Assembly: GCA_036365515.1 (NCBI GenBank)
Contig: CM070876.1
Span: 133,689,394 to 133,753,393 of the forward strand
Origin: Torymus aiolomorphi
Lineage: Eukaryota; Arthropoda; Insecta; Hymenoptera; Torymidae
Length of the DNA stretch: 64,000 nucleotides
Direction of reading: 5' to 3'
This document shows positions 1 to 10,879 of the stretch, in pieces. Below the pieces are notes generated by a model, which saw only the letters and a list, made by a program, of their open reading frames with translations, had not been told where the DNA came from and searched no databases. Position 1 is the stretch's first letter. Every line of letters starts with the position of its first letter. The position numbers were made by a program, and so were the translations under genes.

Positions 1-394
1 GAACGAATTCAGATTTTCGCAACATACCTCAGAACGCAATGGTTACCCTTAAAAGACGTCATTTCCGTATTCGACAAACCAGTTCGTACGAACAACACAT
101 GCGAAAATTTTCATTTGTATGCAGCTAGGACGATGGGTAATCGCCCAAATATTTGGAAAATGTTAGGTAATATTGTAATAATACAATTCATATTCATAAA
201 CTTATTCCTAAACTATGAAAAGAATATTAATTTAAATGGTAGATGACATGTCCAAAATTATTAACAAAACCTACGCCAATCTAAGACGAGTAGAAGCGGG
301 CTATCGAGTAGCTTCTCATTACAGACCGATTGAACTGCAACGAACTGATTTTTTGATTTCGAACGCTGAAAAGGAACTACGACTGGAGCAGTAA
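1..394 (+). CDS. MULE-like transposase, C-terminal exons (partial)
   Basis: The window opens inside a coding exon (1-166, frame 1) containing the strings YLRTQWLPL and RTNNTCENFHLYAAR. A GT donor at 167 and an AG acceptor at 241-242 join it in phase 1 to a second exon (243-394) that continues DDMSKIINKTYANLRRVE and ends in TAA. The RTNN...E.FH pattern followed by a basic tail resembles the C-terminus of insect MULE-type transposases, DDE cut-and-paste enzymes. The catalytic core lies left of the window. The stop is ambiguous: it overlaps a perfect GTAAGT donor (391-396), so the transcript could splice on instead of terminating. Family assignment is from remembered motif similarity; the exon structure is seen directly. 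Confidence 0.6.
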
Positions 395-599
395 GTTTTT
401 AGAAAAATAATAGTATATTGTGTACCAAGGGCGTAAAGTAGATCTTTTTAGACCGAGTGAGGAGTTTGCAGTACGAGTCGAAAGCGAACAAGCACGAGCC
501 GAAGACGAGTGCGTTTTGCGAGACGCAGACGAGTACTGCAATCGCACGAGGTCAAAAAGCTCACTTAACCCTTGGTGTACACCATATTTTTTGTGACAC

Positions 600-782
600 C
601 GATTGGGATTTTCGTGTTCCCGCTCCAGCCACTTTTGCACCCGCTACGGCTACTTTTGCGCCAGCTCCGACTACTTATGCTCCCGCTCCGATACTTTTGC
701 GCTCGCTACGTCTATTTTTGCACCCGCTTCGATATTTTTGCGCACGCTCCGCTACTTCTGGGTCCGCTCCGGCTTTTTTGTT
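600..782. repeat. 20/21-bp minisatellite
   Basis: About eight degenerate copies of a 20-21 bp unit (consensus near CCCGCTCCGATACTTTTGCG). ORFs in several frames run through it only because the unit lacks stops; none looks like a protein. Confidence 0.75.
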
Positions 783-1790
783 CTCGCTGGTTTAAAATCG
801 ATCACTTTAGGCTCTATTTTTAAGTTTAAAAACGCGAAAATCATGCCTGTGTTACAAAAAATAAATTTCAAACTGATGCTATTCGTACGACAGATGTAAA
901 GTGCATTGATCCAGAGTATATAATTTTTAGAACACCTCTTTGTGATGTTTGTTTCGTTTTGACATCTGATTATAGAGAAATTATATCTCGTCATACATGA
1001 GGAAATCCAGAATTTTGTTCAATGTTACGTGTCCTCAAAACGGTAAAAAATTTTTTTTAAGGCACACCTTCCTGACCCGGGTTTTCTTATTTCTCATGTC
1101 ACACAATATACGAAAAAAATCGTTTACAATTAAAAACGTCTTTGTCTCACATTGTTTTCAAAGTTTAAAGTTTTTCAAGAAAATGGCAAAAAAGACCCTT
1201 TCTTGAAACCTCAGCCATTTAGCCCAGAATCGATCAATTTTCAAGTTCAAAATAGAAATTAAAACTAGAAAGAAAGCTGATTCCTTCAAAAGTTACAAGG
1301 GGCGGGGGAGGGAGGGTTGAAGTTGAACGTCGAAAATGGCTCTAATCTTTCAACTCGAATTTTCGACCCGAACAGTTTCTGTGTACTGTAAAAACAATAG
1401 CACCATTGGAAAGAGCAGGAAAAAATCTATCGATATGTGTCTTTTGTTTTTTCTGAGAGACTCAGAATACGATTACGAGCGAGTTGAACAGAGCGTGTTT
1501 TGCACGAAAAATGCGTCGCGCACGTCCGCTGGCTGGTTTCTGGCGGACGCTCCCATGTATACTACACACACACAATCTTTTATGTAAATAAATAATTTTT
1601 TTAGATATACTACTGTAGAATTTTTGATGTATGTGGTTGCCCTAAGACGCTTCGACTTAGCAAGAGGTTAATATATATTTATTTGTTTGCTACATATGTT
1701 ATTTTATTATTTTGTTTTCGTAGTACGTAGATGTAAAAATAAGTATATAAAAAACTAAATTATTTAAAATTCTAGTATTTGAGTACAATG
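783..1790. other. No gene recognised
   Basis: AT-rich sequence with short ORFs that show no domain. Nothing supportable seen. Confidence 0.5.
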
Positions 1791-1792
1791 AA

Positions 1793-2172
1793 ATGGTGAG
1801 GCGGGATCGCGCAGATGTACGTGACGAGCCCATAGACGAGCCCGAAGATGAGCTTGTAAATGAGCCTGAGAACGATCCGGAGAACCAGCCGGAAAATGAA
1901 CGTGAAAATGGGCTTGGAAATGACCCCAACGCAATAGTTCCAGGAAATGACGATGAAATCATTGATGATGTAACCTATTTTGAACGCAATCTAAATCCTG
2001 ATGCTGGACGTGGTATATACTAAAATATAAATTTATATGCATTCATATCCAAATAGTGTATTGTTATGTATTTTTATAATAATTGTTCTATGTTGCAGGC
2101 GCTGTTTTTGAAAATGTTGTCATAATTCGTAGAAGGAGAAGAGATCACATACGTATAATAAAATACATTTAA
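1793..2172 (+). CDS. Small acidic protein, two exons, unknown function
   Basis: The first exon (1793-2012) starts MVRRDRADVRDEP and is dominated by E, D, N and P in loose DEPxDEPEN-type repeats. A donor at 2013 (GTATAT) and an acceptor after TTGCAG (2098) join it in phase 1 to exon 2 (2099-2172), which ends with the very basic string RRRRRDHIRIIKYI and a stop. The product would be about 98 residues, acidic then basic. An upstream AAATG at 1789-1793 gives the start. I do not recognise the family. Its position between MULE-like exons and an AT-hook ORF, all on the same strand, suggests these are pieces of one multi-gene transposon, but that is inference. The unspliced reading also ends cleanly, so the intron is not certain. 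Confidence 0.4.
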
Positions 2173-2233
2173 ATAATTCTATAGTTTTTTGAAAATTCTA
2201 AAATTATTTTGAACAGTTCAAGACAGAGAACAA

Positions 2234-2737
2234 ATGCCGGATGATGCACCTGCTGCTGCAAGGCCAAGAAGGGGGCGAGGTCGACCTCGTCGCGAAGGTG
2301 CTGCAGGTAATGCACCAGAGCGTCCAGCATTACGGAGGTCTGGTAGACCTCGTCGTGAAGCTGGTGCAGATAATGCACCGGAACGTCCAGGATTACGAAG
2401 GCCGGGTAGACCTCGTCGTGAAGCTGTTGCAGATAATGGACCGGAACGTCCAGCATTACGAGGGCGGGGCAGACCTCGTCGAAATCGAGCTGACTTTCAA
2501 CAGGAATAAATGGAAGTTCCAGATCGTGACGGAATCGATAATATAGAACAAGCTATCGAAGTTATGTCTGAACAAAGGCAGAACAGAATTAGCAATAATC
2601 CCGCAGTTGCAGAGATGATGTTAGATCAAGAATTTTTAGATCACGGTACGAAATTTAGGCTAAATATTTATAACTTTTGTGGCGCTGAACTTTGCCAGAA
2701 AAAGAATTTGACTGATCTCGGGTACTCGTGGCAATAG
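2234..2737 (+). pseudogene. AT-hook protein with four 21-residue repeats, one in-frame stop
   Basis: Residues 1-91 contain four GRPRR cores at 16-20, 37-41, 58-62 and 79-83, exactly 21 residues apart. The unit is GRPRREAxADNxPERPxLRR, a 63-bp tandem repeat. GRP flanked by basic residues is the AT-hook, a minor-groove AT-DNA binding motif. A TAA at 2507-2509 is followed directly, in the same frame, by an ORF beginning MEVPDRDGIDNIEQAI and ending YNFCGAELCQKKNLTDLGYSW, so the original protein was probably about 167 residues with one nonsense change. The C-terminal part has two cysteines, is conserved-looking, and is unrecognised. A possible acceptor (TTTTGAACAG, ending 2218) precedes the ATG, so this may be an internal exon. 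Confidence 0.5.
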
Positions 2738-2814
2738 ATTAACTAAGAAAATCCCCTGTTATTTTATAATTTGGAGAGACGTTCGTAGTAATGTATTAGT
2801 TAAAGTAATGGACC

Positions 2815-3270
2815 TCTACGAACGAGATATTAGGCAAAATACTTTATTTATGCCGGCGTTTCGAGAGTGAATGTTACTCTCCTCTTCAGGGCATATAAAG
2901 TTAAATTCTACCGTTTGGTATCGTTAAGGTCGAAATTTTCATCGCAAGAGGAACATTTTTGTATGATCTGTTGGACCAAAGTGTTCCTTCCTTTCGTCTC
3001 ACCTTCATTGCCGCCACAAGAACGTTGGTTACGTGTTGCTCCAAGTTCACGTAACCAACATTCTTGTGGCGGCAATGAAGGTGAGACGAATGGAAGGAAC
3101 ACTTTGGTCCAACAGATCATACAAAAATGTTCCTCTTGCGATGAAAATTTCGACCTTAACGATACCAAACGGTAGAATTTAACTTTATATGCCCTGAGGA
3201 GGAGAGTAACATTCACTCTCGAAACGCCGGCATAAATAAAGTATTTTGCCTAATATCTCGTTCGTTGAAG
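2815..3270. mobile_element. Fold-back element with ~220-bp arms
   Basis: The sequence from 2815 to about 3033 is repeated in reverse complement at about 3050-3270, separated by a loop of about 15 bases. Both arms carry a short stem-loop followed by GAAACGCCGG (read on one strand), a motif shared with the fold-back at 32 kb and the site at 59.3 kb. Mirror-image ORFs of 102 residues on both strands are a consequence of the palindrome. Confidence 0.85.
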
Positions 3271-3360
3271 CCCCTGTTATTTTGGTTAAAATATTCATTT
3301 ATTGAATAAACAATGGCGGTGCCCTTGGAACCTTCTTTATTAGGCTTATTTGTGGGAAAT

Positions 3361-3441
3361 AAGAGAGAGAACGAGAGAGAGAGTGTGAGAGAGAAAGAGA
3401 GAGAGAGAGAAAAAGAGAAAGAGAGAGAGAGAGAGAGTGCG
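3361..3441. repeat. (GA)n-rich microsatellite
   Basis: Imperfect GAGA tract with occasional AAAG and GTGTGAGA interruptions. Confidence 0.9.
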
Positions 3442-3589
3442 CTGGAGACCGGGTGATAGGTGTATACATAGAACGATAGATGCCGCTGCACAGTTGGATC
3501 AAACCTCAAAATTACCATCAAAATTCTGGTTCCACGCGAAATTGGGGTGAAAAAATGTCAAATTAACAAAACTAGGTAACTTTTATAGC

Positions 3590-4130
3590 TTACTATATGT
3601 TGCCGTTTCCGTCGCAAGTGAACAATATTATAAAAAGCGTCGGTGACACATACATCGCGAGTATTTCGAAAAAACATACTTTCATACGAGTGATTCTATG
3701 ATTATTATAGATCTGAAATATAAGATTTTTTTGAATGACTTGTTCATATATTACTTGGTAACAAACGATATAGCATAAACAAGTATTTCAAGTAACGGAA
3801 ACAATTCCTTTAACAAAATTTTGCTACTTATAGAACAAATATTAAAACTTGAAAAAATGATTTATTTAATAATTGTTAGTATTTATGTTATACAAGTATT
3901 GAAATTTCATTATAAAAATTTTTTTCCGTTACTTGAAATACTTGTTTATATTATTTCTTTTGTTATCGAGTAATATATGAACAAGTCATTAAAAAATGTA
4001 ATATTTTATACCTATAATAATCATAGAATCATTAGAATGAAAGTATGTTTTTTCGAAATACTCGTTGTTTACGTATCACTGATGCCTTTTTATAATATTG
4101 TTAACTTGCGAGGGAAATGACAACGTATAG
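3590..4130. mobile_element. Long-TIR non-autonomous element (MITE-like)
   Basis: Arms of roughly 200 bp, about 3600-3810 and 3925-4115, are inverted copies. Landmarks are TTTCGAAAAAACATAC and AAGTATTTCAAGTAACGG on the left and their complements on the right. There is no coding capacity. It splits sequence that is continuous in the related copy near 5430-5550, which marks it as a later insertion. Confidence 0.75.
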
Positions 4131-4662
4131 CACACTTCAAAAGGTATCTAACCAGAATTTTGATCTTAATTTTGAGGTTTGGCCTCACTGTGTGAAGTGC
4201 TCTTTCTAGGGACCGAAGTGCCAATAACGTATCTCTCTCACAACTGTGGCCGTAGCGCAGGAGGCCTGCGTACTTCTCCGCCACGCGTGTCGACGTCAAT
4301 TCGTCGACGTATATTTCTAAAGAAATTATTCTTAATAATCTCGAAAACTGCTGGCTTATAATTTTGTTTATAATTCCCGGTGGTAAATTTGGGTGTTCAA
4401 CGGTACGTTTCTCATTTCACTCCGACAAAGTGGGGTATTAGTGAGTGGTTTTTTTCGCATATTTAGGTGTTGTTCACATCATTTTTGTCGTTGTAGATCT
4501 GATTCTCAGCGGATATTATTTTTTTGAATTTTTTTAATTAATTTTTTGAAATTTAGAATTGGCATTATAGTTGCGATATTGCAAACTTCAACCATATCGA
4601 GAGGATATGATCACAGGATACAGAATAGAGCAAGGATGAAAAACTCTTTCCCCACTTTTCAG

Positions 4663-4779
4663 TGCTTGAACCTATAGTTCCCGTGGAGGAAATCATGGAC
4701 GAGGAACGAGACATAGAGATGGAAGAACCCATCATCATGCCTGCTGAGGAACTCGGTGTTGTATTCATGCAGCAACCAA
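4663..4779 (+). pseudogene. Duplicated acidic exon, upstream copy
   Basis: AG at 4661-4662 and GTAAGAG at 4780 bound 117 nt. Read with two leading bases it encodes LEPIVPVEEIMDEERDIEME followed by EPIIMPAEELGVVFMQQP. It is clearly homologous to the exon at 6789-6941 and enters and leaves in the same phase. The basic RKRPKR tail of the downstream copy is absent here, and the sequence runs straight into the GA-rich minisatellite. It could be a real alternative first exon or a dead duplicate. Most differences from the other copy leave an acidic segment intact. Confidence 0.45.
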
Positions 4780-4799
4780 GTAAGAGCAATGCAGAGCAA

Positions 4800-5405
4800 G
4801 AATGAATGCGAATCTATAAGTGGTACCTAGCAAGAAAGCGCGAGGGATCGAGTGACAGCGAGAAACAGCAAGAATGAGAGAGAGTGAGCGAGTGATAGTG
4901 ACAAATCGGAAGAAAAGGAGCAAGTGACAGACTGTAATAGCAAGAAAGAGCATAAGCGACCTTAGGAGACCGAGAAAGAGCGACCGAGTGAGTGATAGCG
5001 GGACAGTGAGAGAGAGCAAGAATGAGTGCGACTGAGCGAGTGATAGCGAGAGAGCAAGAATAAGTACGACTGAGCGAGTGATAGCGAGAGAGCAAGAATG
5101 AGTGCGACTGAGCGAGTGATAACGAGAGAGCAAGAATGAGTGCCACTGAGCGAGTGATAATGAGAGAGCAAGAATGAGTACGGCTCAGTGAGTGATAACG
5201 AGAGGGCAAGAATGAGTGCGACTGGGCGAGTGATAGCGAGAGAGCAAGAATGAGTGCGACTGAGGGATTGATAACGAGGAAAAGCGAGAGGAACGGAGTG
5301 ATAGCGAGAGTGTCAAAGATCTCGAGTGAGCTAGTAGTAGTAAGTAATAAGGAGAATAAGGGCGAGAAAGCGAGTGATAGCGAGAAAGAGGGAGAGAGCG
5401 AGACC
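4800..5405. repeat. GA-rich region with 38-bp minisatellite
   Basis: At 5010-5280 about seven copies of a ~38-bp unit (GAGAGAGCAAGAATGAGTGC then GACTGAGCGAGTGATA). The flanks are looser GA-rich repeats. The long minus-strand 'SLSRTHSCS' ORFs come from this repeat. Confidence 0.85.
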
Positions 5406-6788
5406 GGGAGATAGATAGATAGATATATCGATAGATGCCGGCTGCCCTTTTCTGGGGGCCCAAGCACCGGTGACGAGCCTTTCTTACAAATGCGGCCGTG
5501 GCACAAACGCCCCGCGTACTTCTCAGCCACGCGCGTCGACGTTAATACTGATTGGATTCAGTTTGAATAGAATGAATAGATACACTGAGAAAAATGATGT
5601 ATTAAAAATTACTATAGTATATAGGAACGTGGAGAAAAACTTCAAATATCAAAATTATTACTATAAAATATAGCTATGTACATAGCAATTTTTGCTCTGT
5701 TTTGCAAAGTTTGTCTTCATGTTCCTATATATTATAGTAATTTTTAATACACCATTTTTCTTAGTATACAGGTTGAATACAGGTTTTGAGCAAAGGTCGA
5801 ACACCAAAAATAAAATTCTGGACAATCTTAGAAACCACCGGCTTGAAATTTTTTGCAATTGTCTAGGGTGAATGGTAACAGTTTGGGATTATTCCGCGGT
5901 ACTTACAAGGAGAGTCCACGGCCTTTTGGAAACGGATTTTCGTGGGTATTGGAGAGTTGATTTCTGTTGTTTAAAAATGAATCCCAGTGCCCACATTTCC
6001 GTCTAACAGATCCTCTTTCTTAAGACATGGGCAATCTCGTCCCAAATATCCTCGATTTTGTTAAAAAATGGTGTCTCTTCTATTAACTATCACATTGTAA
6101 GTATTTAAGATACTAAAACGAGGAAAAAAAATTCTCAAAGTAGACAGTAAAAGCTAAAATTTAATCTCTGATTTGTTTGAAAAATATTTATTTTTCATGA
6201 AATTATAAGCAGTCAATGATAGCGTAAGAATATGGTTAAAAAATTGTCTTCATTTTAAGCGATTAAATGGATCGCATTTTTAACTCTCATTTTTAGAATG
6301 TTCCCAATTCTAGAGCTTCTCCATATGCTAAAAAGTATATTTCTAAAGAAATTGTTCTTAACAATCTCAAAAACCGCTAACTTATAATTTTTTTACAAGT
6401 CTCGGTGCTAAATGTGGGTGGTTTTGAGGTGTTCAACGCTACTTACAGCGTTGCCAATTCAGTTATAGCATCCTGAGTGCTCAAAGTGTTTCCTAAAACA
6501 AAGATTTTGGTGATCTCAAAAATAGCTGAGTTAGAATTTTTTTCTCATTTCACTCCGACGAAGTGGGGTATTAGTGAGTGGCGAGCTTTTTTGCCTTTTT
6601 CGTATATTTACGCGTTGTTCGCATAATTTTTGTCGCTGTAGAACTAATTCCTAGCGGATATTATAATTTTTTAGAAATTTAGAATTGGCATTAAAGTTGC
6701 AACTTTGCAAACTTCAACCATATCGAAAGGATAGTGTCGCAGGATACAGAATAGAGCAAAGATAAAAAAGTTTTTCCATGCTTTTCAG

Positions 6789-9274
6789 TACTCGAGCCTA
6801 TCGTTCCCATAGAGGAAATTATGGACGAAGGACTCGCCATACAGATGGAAGAACCCATGATTGCGCCTGTGGAGGAAGTCGGCGTTTTACAGATTCCCGT
6901 ACAAAAGCGCAAACGGCCAAAGCGTACCGGCAAAAAAGGAAGTAAGTTAAAGTTAAATTAAGTTAAGTTTAATAGCAAAAACTCTTTAATTTTATCAGTG
7001 GATTTTACCGTATTATATCTTGTGTATTTAATGATAATTCTTTTTTTATTACTTACAGAAATTCTACCAACAGGTATAATAATAAATAATTTTTTTAAAG
7101 TTTGAATATACATGATTTTATTCTTTAAATTTAAATATCGGCGCTTTAGATTTTGAAATTAAAATAAATTCAATAATCCTATCAGCACGTAAATATAAAT
7201 TCCAGACGTTATCTTAAGATTTTCTTCACTAATATATCTTAATAACCTTCAAACTAACAAGTCTTTACATTATTACCACGACTGAATTCTTATGATCAAA
7301 ATTCTAAATAATCTGGTAAACTGCAAGCCTGTACGCAACCTTTTCACAGAACACATTTTCACCTATAACCTAAGTAACTATAAAGCAATAGATGAACAAA
7401 CTGCGCACTTTAGCACTGGTTTTCACTCTACCATCAATCGTCTGAAACGTTCTTGGAACACTCTTCCTTCTTATATAACAGCGATAAACAGAATCTTGCT
7501 GGTTAAAAACGCAAATAGATCCCTCTCAATAAAATATTAGATCGTACTATTCGTAAGAACCATTATAAATGTCCACCATATAGTTATTTTGTATAATTTA
7601 AAGGGTTTTAATCCGATTAACAAACAAATAAATAAATAAATAAAATAAATAAATAATTTATACTTTATTAATATCTGGAGAAAGCTGATATAAAAACAGT
7701 CTTATTTTCGTAATCATTGTGAAAAGATCAGAAAAATTTGAGTTAAAATTATTATATACGTTTTATTCACGTTAATGTTACCCACACTTACATTCGTCAG
7801 CAAAAATTGAGTGTCGCTTGACACCGTTTCTTGCTGATGTTATGGACGTGTGAGAAAAGTTATATGTGTATGTGTAGGTCGATGGGTAAAATACGAGCTG
7901 TCGCCTCACACCGTTTTTACTTATCTTCTTTAAACATAACCGTTGACTCGACATTAAGAGATGAAATGCTAGAGTATTTACAATTATAATGATTACTTCT
8001 ATCTAAGTCTCTATAGTTGATTATTATCAAAAAATTAATCATCAAAGTACGTAAAATCCTTCCAAATTTAAATAAATATTTTTAATTTTTCATTTTCGTT
8101 AATGTTACCCACACTTACATTCGTCAGCAAAAATTGAGTGTCGCTTGACACCGTTTCTTGCTGATGTTATGGACGTGTGAGAAAAGTTATATGTGTATGT
8201 GTAAGTCGATGGGTAAAATAGGAGCTGTCGCCTGACACCGATTTTACTTATCTTCTTTAAACATAACCGTTGACTCGACATTGAGAGATGAAATGATAGA
8301 ATATTTACAATTATAATGATTACTTCTACCTAAGCCTCTATAGTTGATTATTATCAAAAAATCAATCATCAAAGTACGTAAAATTTTTCCAAATTTAAAA
8401 TAAATATTTTTATTTTTTCATTTTCGTTAATGTTACCCACACTTACATTCGTCAGCAAAAATTGAGTGTCGCTTGACACCGTTTCTTGCTGATGTTATGG
8501 ACGTGTGAGAAAAGTTATATGTGTATGTGTAAGTCGATGGGTAAAATACGAGCTGTCGCCTGACACCGATTTTACTTATCTTCTATAAACATGACCGTTG
8601 ACTCGACATTAAGAGATGAAATGATAGAATATTTACAATTATAATGATTATTTCTATCTAACCCTCTATAGTTGATTATTATCAAAAAATTAATCACCAA
8701 AGTACGTAAAATCTTTCCAAATTTATAATAAAATATTGTAATTCTTTTATTTGCGTTAATTTTTTCGTTAACTGATATCATGCCAGAATATTTACAGCTA
8801 TAAAAGTTGACGTTAAGTATGTGTGGGTACAGACTTGATTGTTATATTTTCCAATCGATCAAAGGAACATAAACCTTGGTAAAAAATGTGGCATGTAGTT
8901 TTATTCACACGATATTTTCTTATGAGATAAAGTCATGTATATTACGATCCATATTAGAATTTATAGTATAAAATATATCACAAATTTATATTTTATGTTA
9001 AATACTGATTTAATATTCTTTTACATTTAATAAAGAATGCTGTTTGTGCGACAGCCGGAGTAAAGTGCTTAAATTGCGGCCGTGCTCGCACAGAATTTGC
9101 GAAACCTGCGTAAAGAGTATAATATCGAGAAAATGCCCAATGTGCAGAGCTGATATCGACTCCTATTTGCCACCGCACATGATGGGAGGTGAGCGCTGGG
9201 AGGACAACGTCCCAGCACAACTTGAACGCGAATTTCATCAAGAATTATTCCGGCAAATCGGTTATAATTTATGA
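6789..9274 (+). CDS. RING-finger protein, three exons recognised
   Basis: Exon A (6789-6941) encodes an acidic segment (LEPIVPIEEIMDEGLAIQME) then a basic nuclear-localisation-like run, KRKRPKRTGKKG. Microexon B is 15 nt (7059-7073, KILPT). Exon C (9036-9274) encodes a C3HC4 RING: CxxC (CLCD), CSHRICETC, then CPMC, followed by RADIDSYLPPHMMGG and a tail ending QIGYNL-stop. Every junction is phase 1, which supports the model. RING domains recruit ubiquitin-conjugating enzymes, so an E3 ligase role is expected from the family. AATAAA begins two bases past the stop and a genomic A-run follows at 9299-9312. The last intron is swollen by a LINE tail and a satellite. The exon C acceptor (TTTAATAAAG) is weak. 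Upstream exons are not identified, so the true start is unknown. Confidence 0.55.
7180..7655 (+). mobile_element. 3' end of a non-LTR retrotransposon (5'-truncated)
   Basis: The ORF at 7292-7540 contains NRLKRSWNTLPSYITAINR, resembling the RxWNxLP C-terminus of jockey/CR1-type reverse transcriptase ORFs. It is followed by a short 3' UTR ending in an (AAAT)n tail at about 7620-7655, typical of these LINEs. It lies in an intron of the RING gene in the same orientation. Confidence 0.55.
7770..8757. repeat. Three tandem copies of a ~327-bp satellite unit
   Basis: Units start at 7770, 8097 and 8425 and differ by few substitutions. Each unit holds two similar GTCGC(C/T)TGACACC blocks, and the first lies in an imperfect hairpin bounded by CAGCAA and TTGCTG. 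There is no coding potential. Confidence 0.9.
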
Positions 9275-9509
9275 ATAAAATTTATGTTGTACATAATTAA
9301 AAAAAAAAAAACAAATCTTCTTTTGTACATACGAGTTATTAAAAAATTAATAGCTATATATACCTTGCTTCTCACGTCGCTCAGTAATACAAAAAATGTA
9401 TCCCATTAATTACTAAATAAGGTAACTATCAATATTATATAATAAAATTAATCGACATACATTTTAATAGGTACCTTCCAAAAAACTCTTTAGCATGTAT
9501 TCAATTATC

Positions 9510-9556
<47 letters not shown>

Positions 9557-10179
9557 TTAATATATTTAATGCTTAGTTTACGTTTTTCAATATGTTTAGA
9601 TTTCGTTATCTTTAAATAATCCTCTCTTAAAAAAGTGATGGAGGAAATCTGTCATCACAATAATACTGTTTTGATTGGTTGCTGCTGGCTCATATGATTG
9701 GTCTACATAGAATAGGCGTCAAAATCGAATATGTTTGAATTTCGAAGATTGGATTCTTGACTTTGAGTAGTTAGAACTGAATAATTAAAATAGTGTAACA
9801 AAAATTTGATAATTTTAGTTATTGATAACTATGTTATTATCATATAATTTAAAGTATTTGAACAAACTTTTAAAATGAAACTGACTAATTTGATCATGTT
9901 CATAACCTCAAAAACAGAAAGTAAATAGAAATATAATACGCGCAAAGTTTTTCATATAAAATAAATTTTCCTTTGTTAAATATGATGGCCGGATGTTTTG
10001 AAGCATTTAAAGATTGATCTGATTGGTCTGTAAAGAATAGGCACGGAGATCCGACACTTCCACTATATTTAAATTTATGAAATTGAATTTTTATTCTACA
10101 CTATTTAAAACTACAATAATTAAATCAAAATATAAAAAAAATAATTAATTTTTTGTTCTGCAAAGTTATCCGATTATCC
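9275..10179. other. No gene; (ATT)n tract
   Basis: Contains an (ATT)n microsatellite at about 9508-9556, and two diverged TGATTGGT...ATAGAATAGGC blocks near 9672 and 10020 that suggest an old duplication. Nothing coding seen. Confidence 0.5.
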
Positions 10180-10470
10180 TATCATGTAGTAGTACATTAC
10201 GATACTAGTGGCATAAGTTGCACTTTACAGCACGGCGTGTATAAGCGCCCGAGCGTAGCGAATGCACGTGTATCGTACATTATTTTATAGCACTGACTGC
10301 ATAAATCCACCATGTCACGCCTATTCGTGCCATTAGCAGCCCATTTTTGCACCGTGCAGTATCGCCCGAGCGATAGTGAGGGTGATAAGCACGGTGCAAT
10401 AATGGACTACTTATGTCATTGATAAGCGTGACATAAATGCGGATTTATGCCACGCAGTTCTATAAACTAA
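10180..10470. repeat. Hairpin-forming palindromic repeat
   Basis: The segment around 10300-10380 pairs imperfectly with 10385-10460. Shared landmarks are TTTTTGCACCGTGC against GCACGGTGCAATAATGG, and ATGTCACGCC against GCGTGACATAAATG. No ORF. Confidence 0.65.
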
Positions 10471-10879
10471 TTAAAATGAAATCATAATGAAACATATAAA
10501 ATAACAACCTCAAAAACAAAATAGTACGCGCGTAGCGCGTTTGATTTTGCTCCTAATATTAAGAAAATGATTAATTGGACGCCGAAGTCACGTCAGTTAG
10601 TGGTTCAAAGTTCAATAGCTAGAGAATATGTAAATTTATTTAACGTGCTGAACACTTAATGTATTATAATTTATTTGTATTGACTAGTTTTGGTGCAAAA
10701 TTGGTAGAATTCCCAACGGTAGGCCGCAATTTTCTTGTATTTGCGGACAAACTTATCATATTACTTAAACTTCACTGCCATATCAATATTGAAGTTTGCA
10801 ATACAATTTAGTCCATATTATACACACACATACAGACACACACACACGCGCGCGCGCGCTTTTATAAAGGTCCGGATAT

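Larger units (their letters stand above)
4300..6945. repeat. Tandem segmental duplication (4300-4800 and 6330-6945)
   Basis: The two segments share, in the same order, ATATTTCTAAAGAAATT, the CTCATTTCACTCCGAC block, TCAGCGGATATTAT or TAGCGGATATTAT, and an acidic coding exon. The interval between them is GA-rich repeat plus unassigned AT-rich sequence. Confidence 0.75.

Noticed and set aside
2867..3216. Pair of 102-residue ORFs, nearly identical, on opposite strands
   Set aside because: Forced by the palindromic fold-back element.
4765..5530. Overlapping minus-strand ORFs of 122-238 residues rich in S, L, H
   Set aside because: The 38-bp repeat is not a multiple of three, so similar open text appears in several frames; this is repeat translation.
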